Assembly (NCBI GenBank): GCA_047519745.1
Contig: JAPVSJ010000110.1
Span: forward strand, 1-57,368
Direction of reading: 5' to 3'
DNA length: 57,368 bases
Source of the DNA: VRUE01 sp047519745
Lineage (GTDB): Bacteria > Actinomycetota > Thermoleophilia > Solirubrobacterales > 70-9
The notes below the pieces were generated by a model. It saw only the letters and a list, made by a program, of their open reading frames with translations, made no database searches and had not been told where the DNA came from. The position numbers and the translations under genes were made by a program. How positions within the stretch are numbered: position 1 is the stretch's first letter; each line of letters starts with the position of its first letter. Below, one piece after another: positions 16,510 to 24,384 of this stretch.

Positions 16510-17619
16510 TCAGTCCTCCAGGGCGAGGCCGAAGGGAACCGTGAGGCGCGCCGCCGAGGGCTCGTCGAAGCCGCCGAGGGCGGGCGGGCGGGCGACCGAG
16601 ATCGGCATGCCGAGCCCGGCTTCCATCTGCGCCGGCAGGCCCGCGATGGCGCTGCCAGGGCCGCAGAGGACGATCCTCTCGACCGGCAGCACGGCCTCCT
16701 GGGCGCCGTAGTAGTCGAGCGAGAGGCGCAGCTCGTCGGTCAGGGAGCCGACCCCGTCCTCGAGCGTGCGCCGCGCCTCGGCGATCGTCTCGGCGTCGCC
16801 GTCGAGATCCTCGACCGAGGTCTCGAGCCCGACGTAGGAGAGCCACTGAGCGGTGTGCTCGGGGGGCAGCCCACGGACGCCGGCGAGGCGAGCCGAGAGG
16901 GCCTCCAGGCCAACGTGGGAGACGCGGGTGAAGAGGCAGGCGCGGCCTCGGGCGACAGCGAGGTTGGTGACGTCGCCGAGGCTGCAGTAGAGAACGGCTC
17001 CGGTTTGACCCTCCTCCCCGACGACGCCGTCCGGCTGTGCGCCGACGCCGGCGAGGGCGCGGATCATGCCGAAGGCGGCGAGGTCGACGCCGACCGGGTC
17101 GAGGCCGGCGCGGCGCAGGGGCTCGACGAAGGAGGCGACCATCTCGCGGCGGGCGGCGACGACGACGACGTCGACCTGGGCCGAGCCGCCCTCCTCGGCC
17201 GCGACGCCGCCGACGACCTGATGCTCGAGCACCGCCTGGTCGAGCGGCATCGGCATCTGCTCCTGGGCCTGGAAGCGGACCGCCGCCTCCATCTCCTTGG
17301 GATCCTCGATCGCCGGCAGGCGCATCGTGCGGACGACGAGGCGCTGGTTGCCGATACCGACCCGCACGCGTTTGGAGAGCTTGTGCTCGGCGAAGAACGA
17401 CTTCAGCACCGAGGAGAGACGGCCCGGGTCGAGCACCTCGCCCTCGTGGAAGGCGCCGGGGTCGAGGGCGCCGATCGCGGAGGCGGTCACCTGGGCCGAC
17501 CCGTTGACCGCAACCTCGGTCGCGGCGATGCTGCCGGCCTCGATGTCGAGGCCGACGACCGGTCCGAGCTTGGGCTTGGTCAGGGAGAACTTGGGCTTGG
17601 TCAGGGCAAGGGAAGGCAC
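16510..17619 (-). CDS. pilM: Type IV pilus actin-like ATPase PilM
   Basis: A 369-residue cytoplasmic protein with the actin-like ATP-binding motifs of PilM: VVGLDIEAGSIAATEV (phosphate-1), RVGIGNQRLVVRTMRLPAI, MEAAVRFQAQEQMPMPLDQA, CSLGDVTNLAVARG (phosphate-2) and IVLCGPGSAIAGLPAQME (adenosine). PilM recruits PilN and communicates with the motors. The start is a GTG preceded by AGGGAGG; the N-terminal ~18 residues contain a short duplicated TKPK segment. It leads the pilM-N-O operon. A possible -10 (TATAAC) lies in the ~95-base gap to pilD. Confidence 0.92.
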   Translation of the reverse strand: MPSLALTKPKFSLTKPKLGPVVGLDIEAGSIAATEVAVNGSAQVTASAIGALDPGAFHEGEVLDPGRLSSVLKSFFAEHKLSKRVRVGIGNQRLVVRTMRLPAIEDPKEMEAAVRFQAQEQMPMPLDQAVLEHQVVGGVAAEEGGSAQVDVVVVAARREMVASFVEPLRRAGLDPVGVDLAAFGMIRALAGVGAQPDGVVGEEGQTGAVLYCSLGDVTNLAVARGRACLFTRVSHVGLEALSARLAGVRGLPPEHTAQWLSYVGLETSVEDLDGDAETIAEARRTLEDGVGSLTDELRLSLDYYGAQEAVLPVERIVLCGPGSAIAGLPAQMEAGLGMPISVARPPALGGFDEPSAARLTVPFGLALED

Positions 17620-17713
17620 GCCCTCCCTGCATCGACAGAGATGCCCCAGACCTTTCGCCCTGCAACTACTCAGTTATAGGAAAACCTGGACGGACCTACG
17701 AGCGGGTGCGTGC

Positions 17714-18472
17714 TCAGAAGGTGCCGAGATACCAGTCGACGACCTGTTCGCCGGCCAGCAGCCCGATCACACCGCCGAGAGCGAGGAACGGCCCGAAGGG
17801 AACTGCCTGCTTACGGGCCGCCGCCCCGTGGCGGGCGATCAGCGCCAGGCCGAAGACCGAGCCCGCGGCGAAGCCGATCAACAGGGCCGGCGCCACCGAA
17901 CGGCCCAGGTAGAGGCCCATGACCGCGGCGAGCTTGACGTCGCCCATCCCCATCCCACGCGGATAGGCGAGCGCGACGGCGAAGAGCAGGCCGCCCGCCG
18001 CCGCCATGGCGATCGCTCGTTCCGGCAGGCTCGACGGGTCGAGGCCGGCGGCCAGCGCGACTCCGGCGAGCGCCGAGGCGAGCAGGATCTTGTTCGGGAT
18101 CAGCCGCAGCTCGAGGTCGGTGAGCGTGATCGCCGAGAGCGTCGCGACGAAGACCAGCCCCAGCGCGAGCTGCGCCGGTTCGTCGTGGAGGACGAGCACG
18201 GTCAGGGCGAAGAGCAGCCCGGTGGCAATCTCGATCAGCGGATAGCGGATCGAGATCCGCTCCCCGCAATGCCGGCAGCGCCCGCGCAGCAACAGCCAGG
18301 AGACGATCGGAACGTTGTCGTAGGCGGCGATCTGCGCGCCGCAGCTCGCGCAGCGCGAGCGCGGCCCGACGATCGACTCGCCCCGCGGCACGCGATGGGC
18401 GACCACGCTGAGGAAGCTGCCGGTGACGGCGCCGCCGAGGAATCCGAATGAGGCTATTGCCGCCATCTGCAC
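17714..18472 (-). CDS. pilD: Prepilin peptidase / N-methyltransferase (A24 aspartic protease)
   Basis: A 252-residue polytopic membrane protein. The N-terminal cytoplasmic domain carries the paired zinc cysteines Cys41, Cys44, Cys66 and Cys69 (CASCG, CRHCG). The two catalytic aspartates are Asp119 (TLTDLELRLIPN) and Asp178 (GMGMGDVKLAA). Both activities, cleavage after the leader glycine and N-methylation, are therefore expected. It processes PilA and the three pilin-like proteins encoded just upstream. The first codon is either GTG (18472) or the ATG two codons later; no strong ribosome binding site helps to decide. Confidence 0.93.
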   Translation of the reverse strand: MQMAAIASFGFLGGAVTGSFLSVVAHRVPRGESIVGPRSRCASCGAQIAAYDNVPIVSWLLLRGRCRHCGERISIRYPLIEIATGLLFALTVLVLHDEPAQLALGLVFVATLSAITLTDLELRLIPNKILLASALAGVALAAGLDPSSLPERAIAMAAAGGLLFAVALAYPRGMGMGDVKLAAVMGLYLGRSVAPALLIGFAAGSVFGLALIARHGAAARKQAVPFGPFLALGGVIGLLAGEQVVDWYLGTF

Positions 18473-18535
18473 GGGATGGGATCGGCGCTATCGCGCCTGC
18501 ACTTGAGAATGGGTCCCCTCGCGCCGGGGCGCCCG

Positions 18536-20200
18536 TCAGGGGAAGTCGAGCGTCTCGCGCTGGATGTGCCAGGCCGGCTCGACCGGGTCGAGGAAGTTCG
18601 GGGGCTCCATGTAGCGCAGGCGGTCGTCGTATTCGTAGTTCTTGGTGTAGCCCGTGGGGGAGGTCGTGCCCACCGTGCCGCGGAATTTCTGCGAGATCGC
18701 GCCCTTCACGGTCAGCGTGCCGAGGCTGCTGCCGCAGTCGTAGTGGTCGACGATGAAGGAGTGTTCGATCGCCAGGATCGCGGCTTCGATCGTCGGATTG
18801 GTCAAGGTGCCGGTGGCGTTGCTTCCTCCGTGGCATTCCGAGGCGCCGCTCGAGCTGGGCGCGGTCTCGGCCGGGACCTTGCCACTCGGACAGCCTTCCA
18901 CGCCGCCGACCTCGCTCCCGGTCTTGTCGCGGCAGAACGGGTGCTTGATGCGGACGAAGTTGTTGGCGATCAGGCCGAGCAGGCCCTGGGTGCCACTGGT
19001 GTGGGTGATGCTGCCTTCGATGATGATGTTGTTTTCGGCGGCGATCGTCAGTTCGCCCGAGTAGTTGCCGCTGACCAGGACGGTGCCGCAATCCGACCCG
19101 GCCGGGTAGGTCGCCGTACGCGGCGAGTATTCGGTGGAGCAGGCGGGCCACAGGACGCCTTCTTTGTCGGGACAGGAGCCGGCCTGGACGTAGACGACAC
19201 CGCTGCTCGGGAAGGGGAGCGTCGAGACGCCCGCGTTCGTCGTCACTTTCATGTTCGTGCCTTCGAGCTGGATCTTCGTCTGGCAGGAGAAGGTGTAGGA
19301 CGGGCCAGCGATTTTCTTCAGCCTGCCGTTGGTCGCCGGCGGTTTCAGCACCGGCGCGGTGGTCACGAACGGTCCGACGAAGGTCGGGCTGTTCCCCGAG
19401 CAGCTCGGATTCGTCCGCCAGCCCTGCGGCGGCGCGCCGACCTCGATCGTGTCGGCCGCGTTGCGGCCGAATTTCGGCGTCCCGCAGATCAGCAGTTCGT
19501 CGTTGGTGTGCAGCGGGCCCTTGATTTCGTCCCCGCTGACGAAGTTGATCTCGATGCAGGGCTGGCTCGTGCCCGGGATGTTCTGGCTCGCGCGTCCTTC
19601 GCGGTAGAACTTCGTGCACTGCGTGTAGGCGCCTTCGATCATCGTCGGGGTCCAGTAGGTCACCGGATCGAGCGTCTCGAGCTGGGTGAAGTAGACGTAG
19701 TCGAGGAAGCTGGCGCGCTTGTAGGTGGCGACCGCCGAGACCTTCGCCTTTCCCGCGTAGCCGGTCGAGCGGATGCGGAAGGAACCGGTGTTGGGGCCGC
19801 TCTGCTCGAGCATCGATTCGACAGGTTTGGTGGTGTCGCATTTTTCCTTGCCGGTGGCCGGCAGCAGTTCGATCGCGTATTCGGCGTCGGTGGATCCCGG
19901 CACGGTGCGACGCTTGGCGGTCGAGCCGACCTGGTTGACGGCGTTCGGTTCCGGCACGTTGGTGCAGCGCGACCAGTAGCTGTTGTCGTTGTTGAGGTGG
20001 AAGGAGTAGTCGGCGATCCCCGCCTGGGCCGCCGCGTGGGCGCGCTTGTAGTCGACGTCGCGCTGGACCAGGTTGACGTCGTTGTTGGTCGCCGCCAGCG
20101 TCGCCGCCGCCAGCATCGAGATCAGCGAGATCGCGCCGATCACGGCGATCATCGTGTAGCCGCCCTCCTGGCGAAGGCGCTGTCGCAGCCTCACAGGCAT
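18536..20200 (-). CDS. Large PilX-like pilin-like protein
   Basis: A 554-residue protein with a class III leader MPVRLRQRLRQEGG followed by YTMIAVIGAISLISMLAAAT, the prepilin cleavage site and hydrophobic N-terminal helix. The rest is a large extracellular domain rich in Cys, Gly and Thr with beta-rich composition (for example FVTTAPVLKPPAT and LTIAAENNIIIEGSITHTSG, the latter resembling beta-helix or bactofilin-like segments). It is far longer than ordinary pilins and fits a tip-located minor subunit, as PilX/GspK-like proteins are elsewhere. It overlaps the upstream pilin-like gene by 10 bases, and pilD lies 63 bases downstream. Confidence 0.8.
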   Translation of the reverse strand: MPVRLRQRLRQEGGYTMIAVIGAISLISMLAAATLAATNNDVNLVQRDVDYKRAHAAAQAGIADYSFHLNNDNSYWSRCTNVPEPNAVNQVGSTAKRRTVPGSTDAEYAIELLPATGKEKCDTTKPVESMLEQSGPNTGSFRIRSTGYAGKAKVSAVATYKRASFLDYVYFTQLETLDPVTYWTPTMIEGAYTQCTKFYREGRASQNIPGTSQPCIEINFVSGDEIKGPLHTNDELLICGTPKFGRNAADTIEVGAPPQGWRTNPSCSGNSPTFVGPFVTTAPVLKPPATNGRLKKIAGPSYTFSCQTKIQLEGTNMKVTTNAGVSTLPFPSSGVVYVQAGSCPDKEGVLWPACSTEYSPRTATYPAGSDCGTVLVSGNYSGELTIAAENNIIIEGSITHTSGTQGLLGLIANNFVRIKHPFCRDKTGSEVGGVEGCPSGKVPAETAPSSSGASECHGGSNATGTLTNPTIEAAILAIEHSFIVDHYDCGSSLGTLTVKGAISQKFRGTVGTTSPTGYTKNYEYDDRLRYMEPPNFLDPVEPAWHIQRETLDFP

Positions 20201-20871
20201 GGCAGGTTCACCTGGGCGCTGTCCTCGCTGGCGGGTTCGATCCGCAGCGTCGCCGAGTCGGTCAGGGTGATCGCCGCCGCAGAGCCCGCCGTGGCGCTCG
20301 GCCCAACGGTGTAGGCGATGTCGACCTGGACCGTCTTGGCCGCGTTTTCTTTGCTCAGCGGGACCGGTAGAGGCGTGGTCGCGACGTGCCCTTCTTCGTA
20401 GGCGAAGTAGCGGAAGAGGGGCACGGCCACCGGCGGTTCTCCGACTTTCGCCGTGCCGACGCCATTGATCAGCTGCACCGGCGTGGAAGCCGAGCCGAAG
20501 GTCCAGTTGGACGGTTCGGTGCCGCTGCCGAGGGCGACCGTTTCAGTCAGTTTCCCTTCCGACAGGGCGATGACGTACCTGTTCGGAGTCGGGCTGACCG
20601 CCGAGCCGCTCTTCGAATAGACGACCAGCGACGTTTCCGAGCTGCCTTCGCGCACCGGCGCCAGGCCGGGCGAGACGCAGGCCGAGTGCAGGCGGTCGAC
20701 GATCCGGTTCATCACCGGCCTCCCCCGCTGGCCGGCGTAGACGTGCTGCACGACCCGGTTCTGATCGCCGGTCGCGACCTGGACCATCATCATGATCGCG
20801 GCGAGCACGATCAGCGAGACCATCGAGCCGATCAGCAGCTCGACCAGCGTGTATCCACCTTCGTCCCTCAC
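20191..20871 (-). CDS. PilW/PulJ-like minor pilin
   Basis: From a GTG at 20871 the protein is 226 residues: a very short leader VRDEGG, then YTLVELLIGSMVSLIVLAAI, a type IV pilin N-terminus with the Glu at +5. The body (SACVSPGLAPVREGSSETSL ...) matches PulJ/PilW-type minor pilins in length and layout. The GTG overlaps the stop of the upstream gene (GTGA), giving translational coupling. The frame is open further upstream, but that part is antisense-like, low-complexity Arg-rich sequence. Confidence 0.82.
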   Translation of the reverse strand: MRDEGGYTLVELLIGSMVSLIVLAAIMMMVQVATGDQNRVVQHVYAGQRGRPVMNRIVDRLHSACVSPGLAPVREGSSETSLVVYSKSGSAVSPTPNRYVIALSEGKLTETVALGSGTEPSNWTFGSASTPVQLINGVGTAKVGEPPVAVPLFRYFAYEEGHVATTPLPVPLSKENAAKTVQVDIAYTVGPSATAGSAAAITLTDSATLRIEPASEDSAQVNLPCL

Positions 20872-22181
20872 GGACAGGCCCCCGCTTCGGCCCCGGCGGC
20901 CCCGAGGAAGACGTTCAGCGTCGTCCCGGCCGTGAGTTCTTCGGCTTTGGCCGGGACCTGCAGCCCGGCGACGTTGACGTGTTTGCCGCCGGCGGCGACG
21001 CAGACGTTGTAGGTGCTGTAGGGCAGGCCGGGGTCGGGAAGTTCGCCTTTCGCGTTGGTGGTGAAGGTCCGCACGTCGGGTGCTTCGACGGCGCATTTCG
21101 TATCGGTCACTTTCACCTGGGCACCTTCGACCGGGCCGCCCGGGGCGGCTTCGGTCCCGCTCCAGGCCGTCAGGTGCAGCGCCGGCAGCTCGATCGTCAC
21201 CGGCGTGCTCGTTTTGGCGACGACGATCGGTTCGCCGATCGCCGCTTCCGGCGCCGCTTCGCCCGGATTGTCTTCTTTGCAGGTTCCGGCATAGACCGAG
21301 TAGGCCGAGGTGAAGGGGAAGAGCGGCGATGCCGTCACTTCGGCTTTCGGCGTACCCACCGTGCCGAACGCCTTCGCTTTCTGCATGCCGCTGTTGAAGG
21401 CGACGACCGAGTCGGCGCTGGAGGGCACCAGCACGCCCCCGACCCTGGTCTGGAAGCTGACGGCGACCGTGCCGCCGAAGTCGTACTGGAGGGCAAGAGT
21501 GTTGGTGGCCTCTTCGACGACGCTGGTGCTCTGCGGTTTCGGCGCTTCGCCGTTTTTGTCGACCAGCGAGGCGCCGGTGAGGGTGAGGGTGTAATTACCG
21601 GCGGGCAGATCGCCGAAGATCTCGCAGCCATTGGAGCCGGTCACGCCGGTGAAAGTGCCGGCGCCGGTTCCGTTCAGGCCGACGCCTTCGACCCCTTCGT
21701 TGGCGGCGTCTTCGATCTGGATCGCCAGCGAGCCGCTTTTGGCCGAGACCGAGCCGTTGGGCGGCGCGACCAGGCTCTGCTCGACCACCGGCGCGCGGCT
21801 GCCGAGCGAGGGCCATTTGATCGTCGAGCGGATCTGGATGTAGTCGGCGGACGCGGTGCCCGCTTTGCAGGAGGCGGTGCCGGTTTTATCGGTCTCGTAT
21901 TCGGCCACCGATTCGATCGTGTAGGGCGTCTTTTCGAGCGTCACGACTTTCGACTGGTGCAGGTTGGAGAGGGCCGAGACCCGCATCGTCCGCAGCCGGG
22001 CCAGGTCGGCCTGCGCAAGGCCCTCGGCCTGGGCCCGGTGGCGCTCCTCGGCACTGGCGCGAGTGCCCGCCTCAAAGGCGCTGAAGACGCCGACGGCGGT
22101 GATCACGAGCATGATCCCGCTGACAAGGGCCTCGAGCAGGATGCTGCCCCGCTCGTTCTCGATCTGCTTCACGCGACGCAC
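20868..22181 (-). CDS. PilV-like minor pilin with added carboxypeptidase-regulatory-like domain
   Basis: The pilin-like N-terminus is RGSILLEALVSGIMLVITAV after a short leader (VRRVKQIENE), with the Glu at +5. About 437 residues from the GTG at 22181; AGGGAG lies 3 bases before this GTG and 12 before another GTG at 22172, so either may be used. After the pilin part, two Ig-like segments appear (SLAIQIEDAANEGVEGVGLN ... GDLPAGNYTLTL, and VEGAQVKVTDTKC), of the kind called carboxypeptidase regulatory-like. It is the first of three coupled minor pilin genes; a tip adhesin role is inferred. Confidence 0.8.
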   Translation of the reverse strand: MRRVKQIENERGSILLEALVSGIMLVITAVGVFSAFEAGTRASAEERHRAQAEGLAQADLARLRTMRVSALSNLHQSKVVTLEKTPYTIESVAEYETDKTGTASCKAGTASADYIQIRSTIKWPSLGSRAPVVEQSLVAPPNGSVSAKSGSLAIQIEDAANEGVEGVGLNGTGAGTFTGVTGSNGCEIFGDLPAGNYTLTLTGASLVDKNGEAPKPQSTSVVEEATNTLALQYDFGGTVAVSFQTRVGGVLVPSSADSVVAFNSGMQKAKAFGTVGTPKAEVTASPLFPFTSAYSVYAGTCKEDNPGEAAPEAAIGEPIVVAKTSTPVTIELPALHLTAWSGTEAAPGGPVEGAQVKVTDTKCAVEAPDVRTFTTNAKGELPDPGLPYSTYNVCVAAGGKHVNVAGLQVPAKAEELTAGTTLNVFLGAAGAEAGACP

Positions 22182-22295
22182 CCACTCCCTATCGGCGAGG
22201 CAAGTCGGCTTCTGTAGCCAAATGGATGAGCTTTCTGGACGTTTGATGAGGCGGGAAATGAGGCGGGGGATTGTCCGGGGGCGAGCACGCAAGCA

Positions 22296-22354
22296 AAGGG
22301 CGGGCCCGAAGGCCCGCCCTTGCGTAGTTGCTCACTGTCAGTCATCGCTGACAG
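22296..22354 (-). terminator. Two hairpins between pilA and the minor pilin genes
   Basis: On the minus strand, after the pilA stop, the RNA first meets CTGTCAG/CTGACAG (22335-22354, 6-base loop). It then meets a perfect 11-bp GC stem, AAGGGCGGGCC/GGCCCGCCCTT, closed by a UUCG tetraloop (22296-22321). Only a short T run follows, so this looks like a partial terminator or 3' stabilising hairpin that would separate abundant pilin mRNA from lower minor-pilin expression. Confidence 0.65.
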
Positions 22355-22372
22355 GCTCACGACATCAGACGA

Positions 22373-22852
22373 CTATTTCGCCCAGTTGCCGTTTTCGTTC
22401 GGGGGACATCCGCCCGATCCGGGTTTGGAGCACGTAAAGGTGACGGTCCCGTCTTCGTTACGGGTGATGTTGAATTTGATTGCGGTCGCCGATTCCGAGC
22501 TCACGGTGAATTTTTTGGTGCCGAGATTGCTCAGCGAAATGACGTTGTTTTCTTTGCCGGTGGCGACCAGCGTCGGCTCGATCACATGGAGGATCGAGGG
22601 TTCCGCACCCAAGTAACTACCGCCGTTTTCGGTCGCGTAGGTCTCCATCGCCGTCTCAGCCGTCCGCGCCGCGGACTTGGCCTGGGCGTCGGTGGCCTTT
22701 TCCCGCTGGTTGAAGAAGGCGGGGATGGCGATTGCGGCGAGGATGCCGAGGATGAGCATGACGACGAGGAGCTCGATCAGCGTGAAGCCGGCCTCACTCT
22801 TCTCGCCACTGAGCCGGGCGCCTACTTTGGCCCGGAGATTCTGGAGAAACAT
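22373..22852 (-). CDS. pilA: Major type IV pilin PilA
   Basis: A 159-residue prepilin. The leader MFLQNLRAKVGARLSGEKSE ends A-G, then the mature FTLIELLVVMLILGILAAIA N-terminus with Glu5. A short C-terminal globular domain contains two cysteines close to the end (FTCSKPGSGGCPP), typical of the D-region disulfide. A perfect AGGAGG is 6 bases before the ATG, consistent with high expression. It is followed by hairpins and then the minor pilin genes. A class I cyclic-di-GMP riboswitch is located 70-155 bases upstream. Confidence 0.95.
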   Translation of the reverse strand: MFLQNLRAKVGARLSGEKSEAGFTLIELLVVMLILGILAAIAIPAFFNQREKATDAQAKSAARTAETAMETYATENGGSYLGAEPSILHVIEPTLVATGKENNVISLSNLGTKKFTVSSESATAIKFNITRNEDGTVTFTCSKPGSGGCPPNENGNWAK

Positions 22853-22921
22853 TAGTGACCTCCTATGGTCCTAATCGTTTGCGCCAGAGCCCCGTCGCTT
22901 GATGCCACGTGGTGTCTGTCG

Positions 22922-23007
22922 ACCCCGGTGGTAGCCCGGCCAGCTCCAAGGGAGCTCCGAAGGCTTTGCGCCCCCGCCTCGCAGCGAGTTTGCCTTTTGC
23001 ACCGAAG
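22922..23007 (-). ncRNA. Cyclic-di-GMP class I (GEMM) riboswitch upstream of pilA
   Basis: Read on the minus strand, the conserved elements occur in the correct order: GGCAAAC (22994-22988); hairpin CTCGC-TGC-GAG; GGGGGCGCAAAGCC (22975-22962); a second hairpin GGAGCTCC-CTT-GGAGCT; then GCCGGGCTACC (22940-22930), the tetraloop-receptor side. The closing stem CGGTG (23004-23000) pairs with CACCG (22929-22925). This matches the GEMM-I consensus layout. About 70 bases separate it from the pilA start, without a poly-U terminator, so translational or RNA-stability control is more likely than transcription termination. Covariance scoring is still required, but the match by eye is strong. Confidence 0.85.
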
Positions 23008-23021
23008 CACTGGCAGATTCA

Positions 23022-24317
23022 TCACCCTCCCCTCTTCGACAGCAACCCCGATCCCTTGATCCCCGAAATTTGGGCTTCATCGGGCCAAAAGTCAGGCTCG
23101 AGGCTTCCTACGGACGGACGACCTACCGGATAACTCGCAAGCGCCGCCGGCGCATGAGGCCTACTTCGAAACAGCGCCAGCGAGATCGCCGCGGCGGCGG
23201 TCACAATCACGAAGACGTAGAGGTCGTTGAAAGCGATGACATCCGTGAGGTGAAGCGACCAGTCGCGGAAGAAGAACGCGATCGCCGTGCCGGCGAGAGC
23301 GCGCAGAGGCAGCCTCCCCGGGCTGAGCGCATCCCAACCGATCAGGGCCAGCAGCAAAGGCTCGTGGTAGTAGAGGTTGTCGAGCGGATCCAGCCCGCAA
23401 CGGAGCAACGCCAGCAGGGCGAACAGGCCCATCGCGTCCGCGCCCGACAGCGCGAACCGACCGCGACGCAAGGCCAGCGCGAGGGGCAGCGCAAACGCCA
23501 ACAGGACGATCAGCGGATGTGAAAGCGAACCGACCAGGGGCGGGGCCTCGTGGACGTGGGCGATGAGGGTTTCCGTCCCGACCCGATGCTCTTCGGTCTT
23601 TACGCTCGCGACCGGGTACCAGACGCTCCAGGACGAGGCGATGCGGCCCGTCGAAGCGGCGTTGTGGTTGACCTCGGAGAAGGAGCCCGGAGCGGCCACG
23701 AGCCCCGGCGCCGTCAGCGCCACCGCTATCGCCACCGCGGTCAGGGCGGTGCGCACCCGCCGATCGGGGAGCGCCATCAACGCGGGCAGGATCGCGATGA
23801 CCGCCCACTGCTTCGAGGCGACCGCCAAGCCCAGCAGCACCGCGGTGCGGCCCCTGTGCCCCTCGCTTGCGCAGGCAACCGCGCCGACCGCCAGAGCCGC
23901 GGTCAGGATCTCCTCCGGATGCCCGTACTGCAGCGCCTCGATCGTGATCGGGTTGACCAGGCAGAGGCCGGCGAGCAGGACTTGGCTCAGGCGTGAGGCG
24001 CCGCGACGCCGCGCCACGGAAGCGAGATACAGGCCGAGCAGCCCGGCGGCAAGCAGGCAGGGAAACGCGGCCCAACGGTAGGCGTGCGGCGCATCGCCAC
24101 CTCCCAGCACCACGAATGGCGCCTGAACCAGGGTCGAGAACGGGCCCATCATCGCCTTCGCCGACAGGTAGTCGGCGACTCGCCCGTGGGCGAGCGCATC
24201 CACGGCCGGCCACGAGTCGCCGGACCAGTCTCCGAGCGTGGAGACCGACGACGCGAGCCAGGCGCTGAGCGCGACGACCAAACCGACGGGAAGGCAACGC
24301 CTCAGGGCCGAAGACAT
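23022..24317 (-). CDS. Polytopic membrane protein, GT-C/DUF2029-like
   Basis: From MSSALRRCLPVGLV about 431 residues with roughly ten membrane helices. An early external-loop motif SGDSWPAVDALAHGRVADYL and YGHPEEILTAALAVGAVACA suggest a polyprenyl-phosphate-sugar-dependent glycosyltransferase (DUF2029/GT-C type), in which an early acidic loop is catalytic. Family assignment is tentative. It follows another membrane protein gene by 67 bases, so the two are probably co-transcribed. The frame is open to 24491, but the added sequence is low-complexity. The promoter of pilA must lie in or near its 3' end. Confidence 0.7.
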   Translation of the reverse strand: MSSALRRCLPVGLVVALSAWLASSVSTLGDWSGDSWPAVDALAHGRVADYLSAKAMMGPFSTLVQAPFVVLGGGDAPHAYRWAAFPCLLAAGLLGLYLASVARRRGASRLSQVLLAGLCLVNPITIEALQYGHPEEILTAALAVGAVACASEGHRGRTAVLLGLAVASKQWAVIAILPALMALPDRRVRTALTAVAIAVALTAPGLVAAPGSFSEVNHNAASTGRIASSWSVWYPVASVKTEEHRVGTETLIAHVHEAPPLVGSLSHPLIVLLAFALPLALALRRGRFALSGADAMGLFALLALLRCGLDPLDNLYYHEPLLLALIGWDALSPGRLPLRALAGTAIAFFFRDWSLHLTDVIAFNDLYVFVIVTAAAAISLALFRSRPHAPAALASYPVGRPSVGSLEPDFWPDEAQISGIKGSGLLSKRGG

Positions 24318-24384
24318 GGGTTGGCTATCGGCCGCAGCCCTGCCTGGATTGAGCACAGACGGCTTTTCTCCCAGGCCAACCCAT

